Of a stretch of 64,000 nt of DNA, positions 23,147-33,279 are shown piece by piece. The notes under the pieces were generated by a model, which was given only the letters and a program-made list of their open reading frames with translations, ran no database searches and was not told the origin of the DNA. This stretch comes from Blakeslea trispora (Eukaryota; Mucoromycota; Mucoromycetes; Mucorales; Choanephoraceae), in the NCBI GenBank assembly GCA_025331445.1, contig JAIWNE010000028.1:124001-188000 (forward strand), read 5' to 3'. The position numbers and the translations under genes were made by a program. Every line of letters starts with the position of its first letter. The first letter of the stretch is position 1.

Positions 23147-25111
23147 TTATATACAAGAGGGGTTTTTGTGGGTAGGAAGACCCACTGTTTGCTTCACAAG
23201 GCCCCTCAAACTTGTGCTTCCTTCGGCTTTTGGCTTCTTGTACAATCTGCCAATTGCTTCAGTCATGGCAGCCTAAAAAATAACAATAAGTATTCTGTCG
23301 GTACATGAAGGGCTTTCAATGTGTTTACCTTTACTCTCAAAAAGACACGTACAAGGTCAGGAACAAGCATCATGTCGTTGCATGACCTTAACAACCAAAG
23401 CTTTTCAACCTCAACAAACAAGTAGCAGCCACTCTTTTCCAAGCAGCAGGAGAACACGGTACACTCGAAGCCTTAAGTAGCATAACATTAATCTGATTAG
23501 CTTAAAGAAAAAGGTTTTGAAACAAAAACAACGCGGTTGTTACCTTCTACAAGCACTCCGAAAGATTTAGGTTCAAGCGAACCTTTGATCACTTGTTGAT
23601 CAACTAGCCTCTTCAACTCAAGGCCTAGTTTTGAGCGGTCGCTCAAGGTCTGTGATGAAGCTGCATTTGGCAGCTTCACTTCAATTGCCAAAAGGCCAAC
23701 AAAATCACCTCTAAAATCATGCATGATACAAAAGTCAGGCTTGAGCATCAAACAAGTGTCTCTTCCCTTGCTTTCCGAAAGGCTGCTGTCATTCAAAGGG
23801 ATTCGACCTGTTGATCTAATTGCGATTTGTGTTAGAGAATAGAAAAATAGAAAAAAAAGGGCGTATTACCTTGAATAGACAAAGTTGGGATCGTTCAAAA
23901 AAACGGTTCGAACAATGGGCAAAAGGTGTTGGTCAATAAATGACTCTTCTGTTGTGCTTTGTGCCCAGTTCTTGTTCTCCATGAATTGTCTAGCAACAGC
24001 AACCAAAGCCAAGCCTTCTTCATCTTTGTTCTTTTTGCACTTTTTCTTGATCTTGTCTAAGGCATCATCAGCATCATCTTCATCATCTTCATCATCTTCA
24101 TCATCTTCATCATCCTTTTCTTCATCTTCTTCATCTTCTTCATCTTCATCTTTTCCTTCTTCTCTTTCTTCATCAAGTTTCTGTTGCATATTTTTTTTAT
24201 TAGTTTCTACTCCTCTTTCTAATTGTTTTTTTTTAGGAACCCTTACCTGCTTATAGCAAAAGAAATCCTTCATCAAATCAGCAGAAAATTTGACAGATGG
24301 CAACTGGATGGCGCTTCTTCTAATTTTTTTAAAGATTTTGTCTTCAACTTCTATCACGAAAGAGTTTCGTGACGACGGCAGGTAAACAACACACGAAAGA
24401 AGCCTAATATCAAATCAAGAAAAGGGAAAGCAACATTTAAATTCTTCTGTTCATTTACATAAGATAAAGGAGCTTACAGGTAGTCGCTTTCTTTGACTGG
24501 CTTTTCTTGCTCTACAAGCTTCACTACCTCTGTACGCTTGTCAAGTATTTTCTTGCGCACATCTACACCATCGATCATCCACTAGTTTATAGAGAAAATT
24601 ATGTTAGGTCAATTAACGGATTGGATAGATGAAAAGACAGGCCTACTCACTTCTTTGAGATGGATAGATGCTGGTCCATAGTCATTACAAATCACCAACT
24701 TGTCTTTGAAGTCCAATTTCAAGCTCATTGAACTTTGGTTTTTATCTGCAGTCTTTTGGAGATTTCAATGTCAATAAAATATTTACACGCAAATTGCTGT
24801 ATTGCTAATATCAAACAAATACTAACCAAGGTCTCCCATACTGCTTCAGCATCTCCTTTTTCCTGTATTATTAGTCAGTAAGAGTTGTTGGAGTACTTCA
24901 GAAGAGGCTCACTTACCACTTTCGTTTCAGTAACTTTGGCACTTTGTAAGAACATACCGTACCAAAGAGAAAATTCGTCCTTTGTTCCTTTAACAAGGAA
25001 CTGCAACACGTACTTCTTGTTTGCCTTCAAATAGCCTTCAAAAGAGGCAGTTTCGTTTTTTTGTTTTTTGTTTTCGAGATAGCGGTTAAAATTTTTGTGG
25101 TGGGAGTGCAT
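23147..25111 (-). CDS. PD-(D/E)XK nuclease-like protein, left-arm copy
   Basis: Mirror copy of the gene at 27736-29699. Exons 25111-24917, 24862-24827, 24752-24651, 24581-24478, 24403-24247, 24180-23870, 23815-23544, 23471-23329 and 23272-23147 encode the same 481 aa. The only difference noticed from the right copy is one extra T in the intron 24181-24246 (66 nt instead of 65), which does not change the protein. Because that intron happens to be a multiple of three and lacks a stop here, an unspliced read-through would also stay in frame in this copy only. Motifs and interpretation are given under the right-arm copy. Both genes are transcribed outward from the palindrome centre. Function unknown beyond the nuclease-like core. 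Confidence 0.72.
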
Positions 25112-26328
25112 GTTGTTTAGCAAAGAAAAGAGAGTATGGCAATGTGATTGTTCTCTACAGTTAAATCTATTGAAATTGGCGTTTTCTAAAAGAGAAAAGT
25201 GGCGGAAACCCAAAAATGATTGGCCTAAATGATTTGGATCCTAGTTGTAAATGAGCACCACGCTTTTGGGCAGCAAACCAAAGATAAAGTAAAGAATAAA
25301 AGCAGCATACACCATTTCCGGAAATAGATTGAATACTGGAAGAAACAAATTACACAAAGAAAGAAACACAGATTGCATTGACAAAAAGAAACAATTGCAC
25401 ACTTGAGGAATAGAGATTGCATACCACCAAGAAATCAATTACACACTTGCACAATCTTAGAGAGTAGTTTCTTATACAGATATACTCGTAGATTTGATCC
25501 AGAACAGCAGTGGCATTTATCAAGATCTTCCAAATAAACACAACACCAGCAAAGTCGTATATGAATACCATATTAACACCTTTTCTTGTTGTTGGGTTCC
25601 CTTGTCATGATCTGGCGTTATTATTCTTTCTGTTATTTTTGTCCTTTAGTTTTGCAGATCAGACCGCGTAGTCTGTTATTGTTGTGTAATGGTCATATGG
25701 TTGGCGTGTGTGTTACATATGCAGCTATTGTATGCCAACTCTACCTTTTCTTTATTGTTTCAGACACTTGGCATATTGCAAGTGAGAAAGAAAAGAGATA
25801 AAGCAATACGCTTTTTTGCCAACTACGCAGCTATTTAAACACCCCTTTCTTAATTCATCAAGAGCCAAGCAACTTATCTTGATCAAAGCAGGAATGCATC
25901 TTGTACATTGGTCTTGGATATATTGACAACAATCAATTATTTCGCAGCAATTGACTATTTCACATGATGGCAGGAAAAAATGGTAAGACATTGTGTTGTC
26001 CGCCAAACTTGTTTGTACAAGATACCCGATTCTATTGTCTAAACAGTTTCTGTTTGTAGGATATGTTCTAACTGAACTAAACAACTATAGGCTGAAGGGT
26101 ATAAAGATGTGCTACCATTCATAGCTTGTGTTACAGCTATGATATTTATCAACAATTAAGCGATGAATTACCACTCTGTCTCCAACTGGCTTTCTTGTGA
26201 TACATCTAGTTGACAAATACAAATGTGGCGAATAATTTCTGGACTCAAGCAGATGTTTATGTCATTGTGTTATAACAATGCTTTTTTGTTGCAACCGCTT
26301 TTGTTACTCAGTTTAATCAAAGTGGGTA
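25112..26328. other. left-arm inner non-coding region
   Basis: Region between the left nuclease-like gene and the central MITE. It is duplicated exactly at 26519-27735. Open frames here (for example 25752-26084, Cys-rich) have no ATG near their start and no motif I recognise. The two identical copies face each other, so they must contain the promoters of both nuclease-like genes. Confidence 0.45.
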
Positions 26329-26518
26329 CAGTAGTCGCTCTATTTAAGGGTGTTCTGTTTAAGGGTATTCTCTATATAAGGGTGGGTTTCTGAAAAGGAT
26401 TTTACAATACAAGCTCTAAAACCAATTCTATTTAAGAGTATTCTCTATTTAAGAGTATTCTCTATTTAAGGGTGAGATTTTCAAAATTTTTGGCTACCCT
26501 TAAATAGAGCGACTACTG
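26329..26518. mobile_element. 190-bp MITE-like element with 23-bp TIRs and TA flanks, at palindrome centre
   Basis: The terminal inverted repeats at 26329-26351 and 26496-26518 begin CAGTAGTCGCTCTATTTAAG and are exact reverse complements. The element is bounded by TA on both sides (26327-26328 and 26519-26520), the target-site duplication expected of Tc1/mariner/pogo elements. The interior repeats the subterminal motif TCTATTTAAGAGTATT several times (26427-26480) and has no open frame. The 144-nt interior is the only non-palindromic part of the 8.2-kb inverted repeat, so the element sits exactly at the symmetry centre. Confidence 0.8.
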
Positions 26519-27735
26519 TACCCACTTTGATTAAACTGAGTAACAAAAGCGGTTGCAACAAAAAAGCATTGTTATAACACAATGACATAAACATCTGCTT
26601 GAGTCCAGAAATTATTCGCCACATTTGTATTTGTCAACTAGATGTATCACAAGAAAGCCAGTTGGAGACAGAGTGGTAATTCATCGCTTAATTGTTGATA
26701 AATATCATAGCTGTAACACAAGCTATGAATGGTAGCACATCTTTATACCCTTCAGCCTATAGTTGTTTAGTTCAGTTAGAACATATCCTACAAACAGAAA
26801 CTGTTTAGACAATAGAATCGGGTATCTTGTACAAACAAGTTTGGCGGACAACACAATGTCTTACCATTTTTTCCTGCCATCATGTGAAATAGTCAATTGC
26901 TGCGAAATAATTGATTGTTGTCAATATATCCAAGACCAATGTACAAGATGCATTCCTGCTTTGATCAAGATAAGTTGCTTGGCTCTTGATGAATTAAGAA
27001 AGGGGTGTTTAAATAGCTGCGTAGTTGGCAAAAAAGCGTATTGCTTTATCTCTTTTCTTTCTCACTTGCAATATGCCAAGTGTCTGAAACAATAAAGAAA
27101 AGGTAGAGTTGGCATACAATAGCTGCATATGTAACACACACGCCAACCATATGACCATTACACAACAATAACAGACTACGCGGTCTGATCTGCAAAACTA
27201 AAGGACAAAAATAACAGAAAGAATAATAACGCCAGATCATGACAAGGGAACCCAACAACAAGAAAAGGTGTTAATATGGTATTCATATACGACTTTGCTG
27301 GTGTTGTGTTTATTTGGAAGATCTTGATAAATGCCACTGCTGTTCTGGATCAAATCTACGAGTATATCTGTATAAGAAACTACTCTCTAAGATTGTGCAA
27401 GTGTGTAATTGATTTCTTGGTGGTATGCAATCTCTATTCCTCAAGTGTGCAATTGTTTCTTTTTGTCAATGCAATCTGTGTTTCTTTCTTTGTGTAATTT
27501 GTTTCTTCCAGTATTCAATCTATTTCCGGAAATGGTGTATGCTGCTTTTATTCTTTACTTTATCTTTGGTTTGCTGCCCAAAAGCGTGGTGCTCATTTAC
27601 AACTAGGATCCAAATCATTTAGGCCAATCATTTTTGGGTTTCCGCCACTTTTCTCTTTTAGAAAACGCCAATTTCAATAGATTTAACTGTAGAGAACAAT
27701 CACATTGCCATACTCTCTTTTCTTTGCTAAACAAC
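26519..27735. other. right-arm inner non-coding region
   Basis: Mirror copy of 25112-26328, from the MITE to the start codon of the right nuclease-like gene. No gene supported. Confidence 0.45.
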
Positions 27736-29699
27736 ATGCACTCCCACCACAAAAATTTTAACCGCTATCTCGAAAACAAAAAACAAAAAAACGAAACTGC
27801 CTCTTTTGAAGGCTATTTGAAGGCAAACAAGAAGTACGTGTTGCAGTTCCTTGTTAAAGGAACAAAGGACGAATTTTCTCTTTGGTACGGTATGTTCTTA
27901 CAAAGTGCCAAAGTTACTGAAACGAAAGTGGTAAGTGAGCCTCTTCTGAAGTACTCCAACAACTCTTACTGACTAATAATACAGGAAAAAGGAGATGCTG
28001 AAGCAGTATGGGAGACCTTGGTTAGTATTTGTTTGATATTAGCAATACAGCAATTTGCGTGTAAATATTTTATTGACATTGAAATCTCCAAAAGACTGCA
28101 GATAAAAACCAAAGTTCAATGAGCTTGAAATTGGACTTCAAAGACAAGTTGGTGATTTGTAATGACTATGGACCAGCATCTATCCATCTCAAAGAAGTGA
28201 GTAGGCCTGTCTTTTCATCTATCCAATCCGTTAATTGACCTAACATAATTTTCTCTATAAACTAGTGGATGATCGATGGTGTAGATGTGCGCAAGAAAAT
28301 ACTTGACAAGCGTACAGAGGTAGTGAAGCTTGTAGAGCAAGAAAAGCCAGTCAAAGAAAGCGACTACCTGTAAGCTCCTTTATCTTATGTAAATGAACAG
28401 AAGAATTTAAATGTTGCTTTCCCTTTTCTTGATTTGATATTAGGCTTCTTTCGTGTGTTGTTTACCTGCCGTCGTCACGAAACTCTTTCGTGATAGAAGT
28501 TGAAGACAAAATCTTTAAAAAAATTAGAAGAAGCGCCATCCAGTTGCCATCTGTCAAATTTTCTGCTGATTTGATGAAGGATTTCTTTTGCTATAAGCAG
28601 GTAAGGGTTCCTAAAAAAAAACAATTAGAAAGAGGAGTAGAAACTAATAAAAAAATATGCAACAGAAACTTGATGAAGAAAGAGAAGAAGGAAAAGATGA
28701 AGATGAAGAAGATGAAGAAGATGAAGAAAAGGATGATGAAGATGATGAAGATGATGAAGATGATGAAGATGATGCTGATGATGCCTTAGACAAGATCAAG
28801 AAAAAGTGCAAAAAGAACAAAGATGAAGAAGGCTTGGCTTTGGTTGCTGTTGCTAGACAATTCATGGAGAACAAGAACTGGGCACAAAGCACAACAGAAG
28901 AGTCATTTATTGACCAACACCTTTTGCCCATTGTTCGAACCGTTTTTTTGAACGATCCCAACTTTGTCTATTCAAGGTAATACGCCCTTTTTTTTCTATT
29001 TTTCTATTCTCTAACACAAATCGCAATTAGATCAACAGGTCGAATCCCTTTGAATGACAGCAGCCTTTCGGAAAGCAAGGGAAGAGACACTTGTTTGATG
29101 CTCAAGCCTGACTTTTGTATCATGCATGATTTTAGAGGTGATTTTGTTGGCCTTTTGGCAATTGAAGTGAAGCTGCCAAATGCAGCTTCATCACAGACCT
29201 TGAGCGACCGCTCAAAACTAGGCCTTGAGTTGAAGAGGCTAGTTGATCAACAAGTGATCAAAGGTTCGCTTGAACCTAAATCTTTCGGAGTGCTTGTAGA
29301 AGGTAACAACCGCGTTGTTTTTGTTTCAAAACCTTTTTCTTTAAGCTAATCAGATTAATGTTATGCTACTTAAGGCTTCGAGTGTACCGTGTTCTCCTGC
29401 TGCTTGGAAAAGAGTGGCTGCTACTTGTTTGTTGAGGTTGAAAAGCTTTGGTTGTTAAGGTCATGCAACGACATGATGCTTGTTCCTGACCTTGTACGTG
29501 TCTTTTTGAGAGTAAAGGTAAACACATTGAAAGCCCTTCATGTACCGACAGAATACTTATTGTTATTTTTTAGGCTGCCATGACTGAAGCAATTGGCAGA
29601 TTGTACAAGAAGCCAAAAGCCGAAGGAAGCACAAGTTTGAGGGGCCTTGTGAAGCAAACAGTGGGTCTTCCTACCCACAAAAACCCCTCTTGTATATAA
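27736..29699 (+). CDS. PD-(D/E)XK nuclease-like protein, right-arm copy
   Basis: Nine exons (27736-27930, 27985-28020, 28095-28196, 28266-28369, 28444-28600, 28666-28976, 29031-29302, 29375-29517, 29574-29699) join in consistent phase to 481 aa. A D/E-only tract near residues 205-235 comes from a GAT/GAA microsatellite. After it come TEESFIDQHLLPIVRTVFLN, then LKPDFCIMHDFRGDFVGLLA directly followed by IEVKLPN, then SKLGLELKRLVDQQV. The spacing E...PD...ExK followed by a helix with K and Q is the PD-(D/E)XK nuclease core; the ExK strand lies near residue 346. I do not recognise the family by name; similar multi-copy proteins are common in Mucoromycota. Possible roles are a nuclease of a mobile element or a lineage-expanded effector-like gene. 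The reading frame is intact, with no stops or frameshifts. Confidence 0.72.
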
Positions 29700-30157
29700 A
29701 ACACTGTAAATAAATTTGTATATAATATTGTTTTTTTTTATTCTTCTAATCTTTGTCTCGATACACACATAAACAAGCCTTTTGCTATCTATGTCTCACT
29801 CAAATCATCTGTTACTATAAGCCTTAAGAAAAATTTTGCAGTCTTACATTCTACTAAAAGATTGTTTTATTCTTGAAACAAAAACAATAATGACCACCCA
29901 TAGACTAATCACCAAAATGAGCCATAGAAAAAGAAGTCAACTATTTGAACGGGCCTCGCAAAATATACACTGCTTTCTTCTTGCATCTAAATAAAAGCTA
30001 TGCCTTCCTATCGGTTTCGCTTGGAGGAAGCCAACACCATGTACAGAGACTATAAAATATAGTCAAAACATGTTTAGCTACTTTCTATGGTCTGTTCTAA
30101 AACAGAGGTAATGTCCAAGAAAATGTGTTTTGATTGCTCTATCATGTTTAAAAAAAA

Positions 30158-30472
30158 ACGCGTAAACAGTGCAGAGCTCGAGCAGTCAGATCCAAACAAG
30201 TTGTCCTGGTGCCGAGATGATGATATACGCTCACTCAGTTTGCGAGCAAGCCGTCTTGGGGGGCAAGTAGGCAAAAGCGCAAGAGAAAAAATATAAGCAA
30301 CATAAGTGTAATGAGCACCATCTAATCACTCATTTGTGATGCGCGCAAACAGTGCAGAGCTCGAGCAGTCAGATCCAAACAAGTTGTCCTGGTGCCGAGA
30401 TGATGATATACGCTCACTCAGTTTGCGAGCAAGCCGCTTTGGGCGGCAAGTAGGCAAAAGCGCAAGAGAAGA
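30158..30472. repeat. near-tandem ~130-bp direct repeat, right arm
   Basis: Mirror image of the repeat at 22374-22687: copies at about 30159-30288 and 30343-30472 in reverse orientation. Confidence 0.8.
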
Positions 30473-30666
30473 AATGTTTAGAAGAGCTTAGATACATTAT
30501 CATCTATTCCATGCGAATCTACTTAATTGATTTCAACAGGAACAATTGAAAAGGCACACATCCTCAGAGGCTTTGGTGGCTTATTGGTTTCTCTACTTGC
30601 AATTTGATTTTTGTTTCTCAAGAAGCATTTTGTTTTTATTTTTTTAAAGTTTTGTTCATAAACGTC

Positions 30667-32580
30667 AAACATATCAACCTCTCCGGGCAGAACTGTATAC
30701 AGCTTAGCCAACATTGAAATTGCCCCTGTCGGTACTGAAGTACCAGGAGTTTTAAGTCTCCCTTTGAACGAGACTGTATGTGTAGTAGCAAACGAGTGGA
30801 AAGAATGCTTCGACCGCATCAGCGAGTTGAGTACAAGCAAGTGGATCAAGAAGCGTAGTATAATCGCTGATAACTTGATCATGGGTGAATCCCGTGAATA
30901 ACACCGTAGAGGTCACCATACGCCTACCAGAACTGTGCGTATCAGTCAAAAAGACTCGAAAAAAATGGATGCAAAGAAACTTTGAGCATCCTTCAGTATG
31001 TTCATAACCCTGCCGTTGTTGAAATCAAGATGTCGATGGGCCATGCCAACCGTGTCCCTGGCAGTAATAGCGACATCAGAACTCTTCCTTTGACCACGGA
31101 GACCGTAACGGTCATTGAAAGAAACTTGAGAAATGGCTCAAACTGCAGAGACATCAGAACTGCAGTTCTTCGCCAAATTGAGCAGCGGAAATGTGGCAGA
31201 AGAAAGCCCACTTATGAAGATGCTTACAATCGTATTAAGAAGGTGCGATATATTGAGTGACTTTTTGAACATTTGAGTTGAGCAATAATTTTACTTGAGT
31301 AGATTAAAGAGACTCTTTATCGCCTTGATAAAAATGATTTGATTTCTTTCAACGCCTAGCTTGACCGTCAATTGCCATTGAAGAACTATGTTGTCTTCGA
31401 TGGCAACTTACAATTGTACAGTCAGAATGACAAGTTCTTTGTCCGTGGGTTCCAATCCCCTGTCCAAGTACGAGAGATGTCTCTCAATAAGTCTTTCTGT
31501 CTTGATGCAACACATGGCATCTCTCCTAGAAGTACTGAGGTGCTTTACAGTCTTGTTGCTCGGGACTCTCAAACCCACAAGGGATATTCTGTTGCCTATA
31601 TGGTAACCAACGATCAAACCGTTGGCCCATTGAATCAATGGCTTACCTTCTTGAAGCAACAAGGTAGCTTCAATCCTGAGGCAATCACCATTGATTGTTG
31701 TGTGGCCGAGCTCAATGCCATCCTCAGTGCATTGAATGGCACCTATGTCCATTACTGTGAGTTCCATGTGTTGAAGGCTTGGAGAAAGACCATGGATCAA
31801 AAGGTCACACTTACTGGTGCTCACACCCAAGAACAGGTAGGCCAGTACAAAAAACAACTGGAGCAATTGCTAGCTCAACTGCTTCTTACAATCGAAGTTG
31901 CTGAATTCAACGAGCTTCTTGCTCAATTCGAGTCAAAGTTGGAGCAAGAGAACCAGGCTGGCTTTCTGGCTTACTTTCGTCGACACTGGACTCAAACTGA
32001 GGAGCTGAAGGGTCGATGAAGTCAATCGTACATGCCGGAGACACATAGAAGCATGCTCACTAACAATTATATTGAGTCGTGGCATAACCAGCTTAAGACC
32101 GTATATTTTGGTTGACGCAGAATCAACCGACTAGATCATCTGACGTTTGTCTTGGTTAATGATGTCGAATTTCACCTCGCAGAGAAACGAGAACGTATCA
32201 TGTTCAACAATGGCAGAATGGGGCCGGAGCAAAACGAACAAACTAAACGTTCATTTTTTGCGAGAGAGGTTCCTGCAAACCAATTGCCTTCTCTTATTGA
32301 AAACCTATTGGGCACCAATAGCAGTGATGTTGACTTTGTTGGCAGAAGTGATGAAGAAGTGGAAGAAGGCAGAAGAGAAAGTGAAGATAGGAGTAGAACT
32401 TGGGAACATGTCAAGTCTTTGATGTCGACAATGAACCATCAAAAAAGAAAGGTGCACAAGGCATCCAGGGCTGCACAATTTGAAATAGAAGCTGTAGAAG
32501 ATATTGCGAACCATTTGGAGCATATCTTAGAGAAGCTAGACGGGGTTGTTGCAAGAAATCCTGAAAGACAGTTGCATTAA
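30667..32580 (+). pseudogene. MULE transposase relic with three in-frame stops
   Basis: The N-terminal part (30667-30901) reads IEIAPVGTEVPGVLSLPLNE and ANEWKECFDRISELSTSKWI, ends at TAA 30899-30901, then continues after a frameshift from about 30982 (HNPAVVEIKMSMGHANRVPG). A likely intron is 31243-31302. From 31303 to 32580 one frame continues through stops TAG 31357-31359, TGA 32017-32019 and TGA 32113-32115. Catalytic-region motifs: FCLDATHGIS (first Asp), ITIDCCVAEL (second Asp), YCEFHVLKAW (C-x-x-H) and NNYIESWHNQLK (Glu), the order of MuDR-type transposases. The acidic C-terminus ends VARNPERQLH. The gene begins only about 130 bp from the palindrome's right edge. Inactive as a single protein. 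Confidence 0.78.
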
Positions 32581-33279
32581 AAAAATCAATAAGTTGCCAG
32601 AGTCACTGAGGATTTAGCCTTTAATTTAGATTGATTTTTTCCTTTTGTGCCTGAATCGATTGATGGTCTGATATACACCACAAAGTCGTGTAACAAATCA
32701 TTTGGAGACTATACACATCGAGTTTAGTTAGCACACAATGCGAAAAAAAAAACTATTTCATGCAAATCTGAGTGCTTAATTATATATGCACATAAATAGA
32801 TTTTCTGTATTCATTGTGACACATATTTGCAATGCAAGCAAAAAAGTATATCAACATAAAATAGGCAGGCTTTATTTTATATTGTGGAGGGGAAAAAAAA
32901 AGAGAGGTCAACCAAACCTTCATCTTTTAAAAAAAAGTTTTGTAAGAAGGGGATATTGAAGGTATGGTATGGTTGAGTATATATGTATTTTCTTTGTTTT
33001 TTTTGGTGTTTCTTGTTTTCTCTTTAAGTTTTCTTCTATTAAAATAATTGAGTTAGTCCAACTCAATAAGGGTGTGTGTGTGTGTCTGTGTAAGAAAAAG
33101 AGGCTATGTACAGGCTATATATATGTATGTATGTGTGTTAAGTGTGTGTATATATATAAATTATGTTTAAGAAATTAACTAATTGTAATATATATAGATA
33201 AAAAAAAAGAGGGATGCCTGCTCTCCTAGTGTAGTTATTTTTTGTTTTGTTTAAATATAGAGAGGAAAGTGAGTCTGTC
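32581..33279. other. intergenic with GT and TA microsatellites
   Basis: Between the MULE relic and the poly(A) polymerase 3' end. It contains a GTGTGTGTGTGT run near 33073 and TATATATA stretches near 33117-33200. No gene. Confidence 0.5.

Larger units (their letters stand above)
22307..30539. repeat. giant palindrome: 4.04-kb inverted repeat arms with 144-bp spacer
   Basis: Left arm 22307-26351 (4045 nt) and right arm 26496-30539 (4044 nt) are reverse complements around a 144-nt spacer (26352-26495). Every feature in one arm has its mirror image in the other: coordinates sum to 52847 in the inner part and 52846 in the outer part. The single-base offset comes from an A/T run (eight T at about 24191-24198, seven A at about 28650-28656) inside an intron. 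At the outer edges, identity starts abruptly at CTGTTGAAATC (left) and ends at GATTTCAACAG (right), with unrelated flanks. I compared the arms by landmarks and by paired translations rather than base by base, so isolated substitutions could have been missed. Confidence 0.95.

Noticed and set aside
23866..24357. Continuous 163-codon frame through the acidic region of the left nuclease-like gene
   Set aside because: It includes an intron (24181-24246) with good GT-AG borders; the mirrored copy has a different intron length, so the spliced reading is preferred.
25752..27095. Cys-rich 110-codon frames mirrored in both palindrome arms
   Set aside because: They begin without an ATG, and their appearance in both arms only reflects the duplication. 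No recognisable cysteine pattern.
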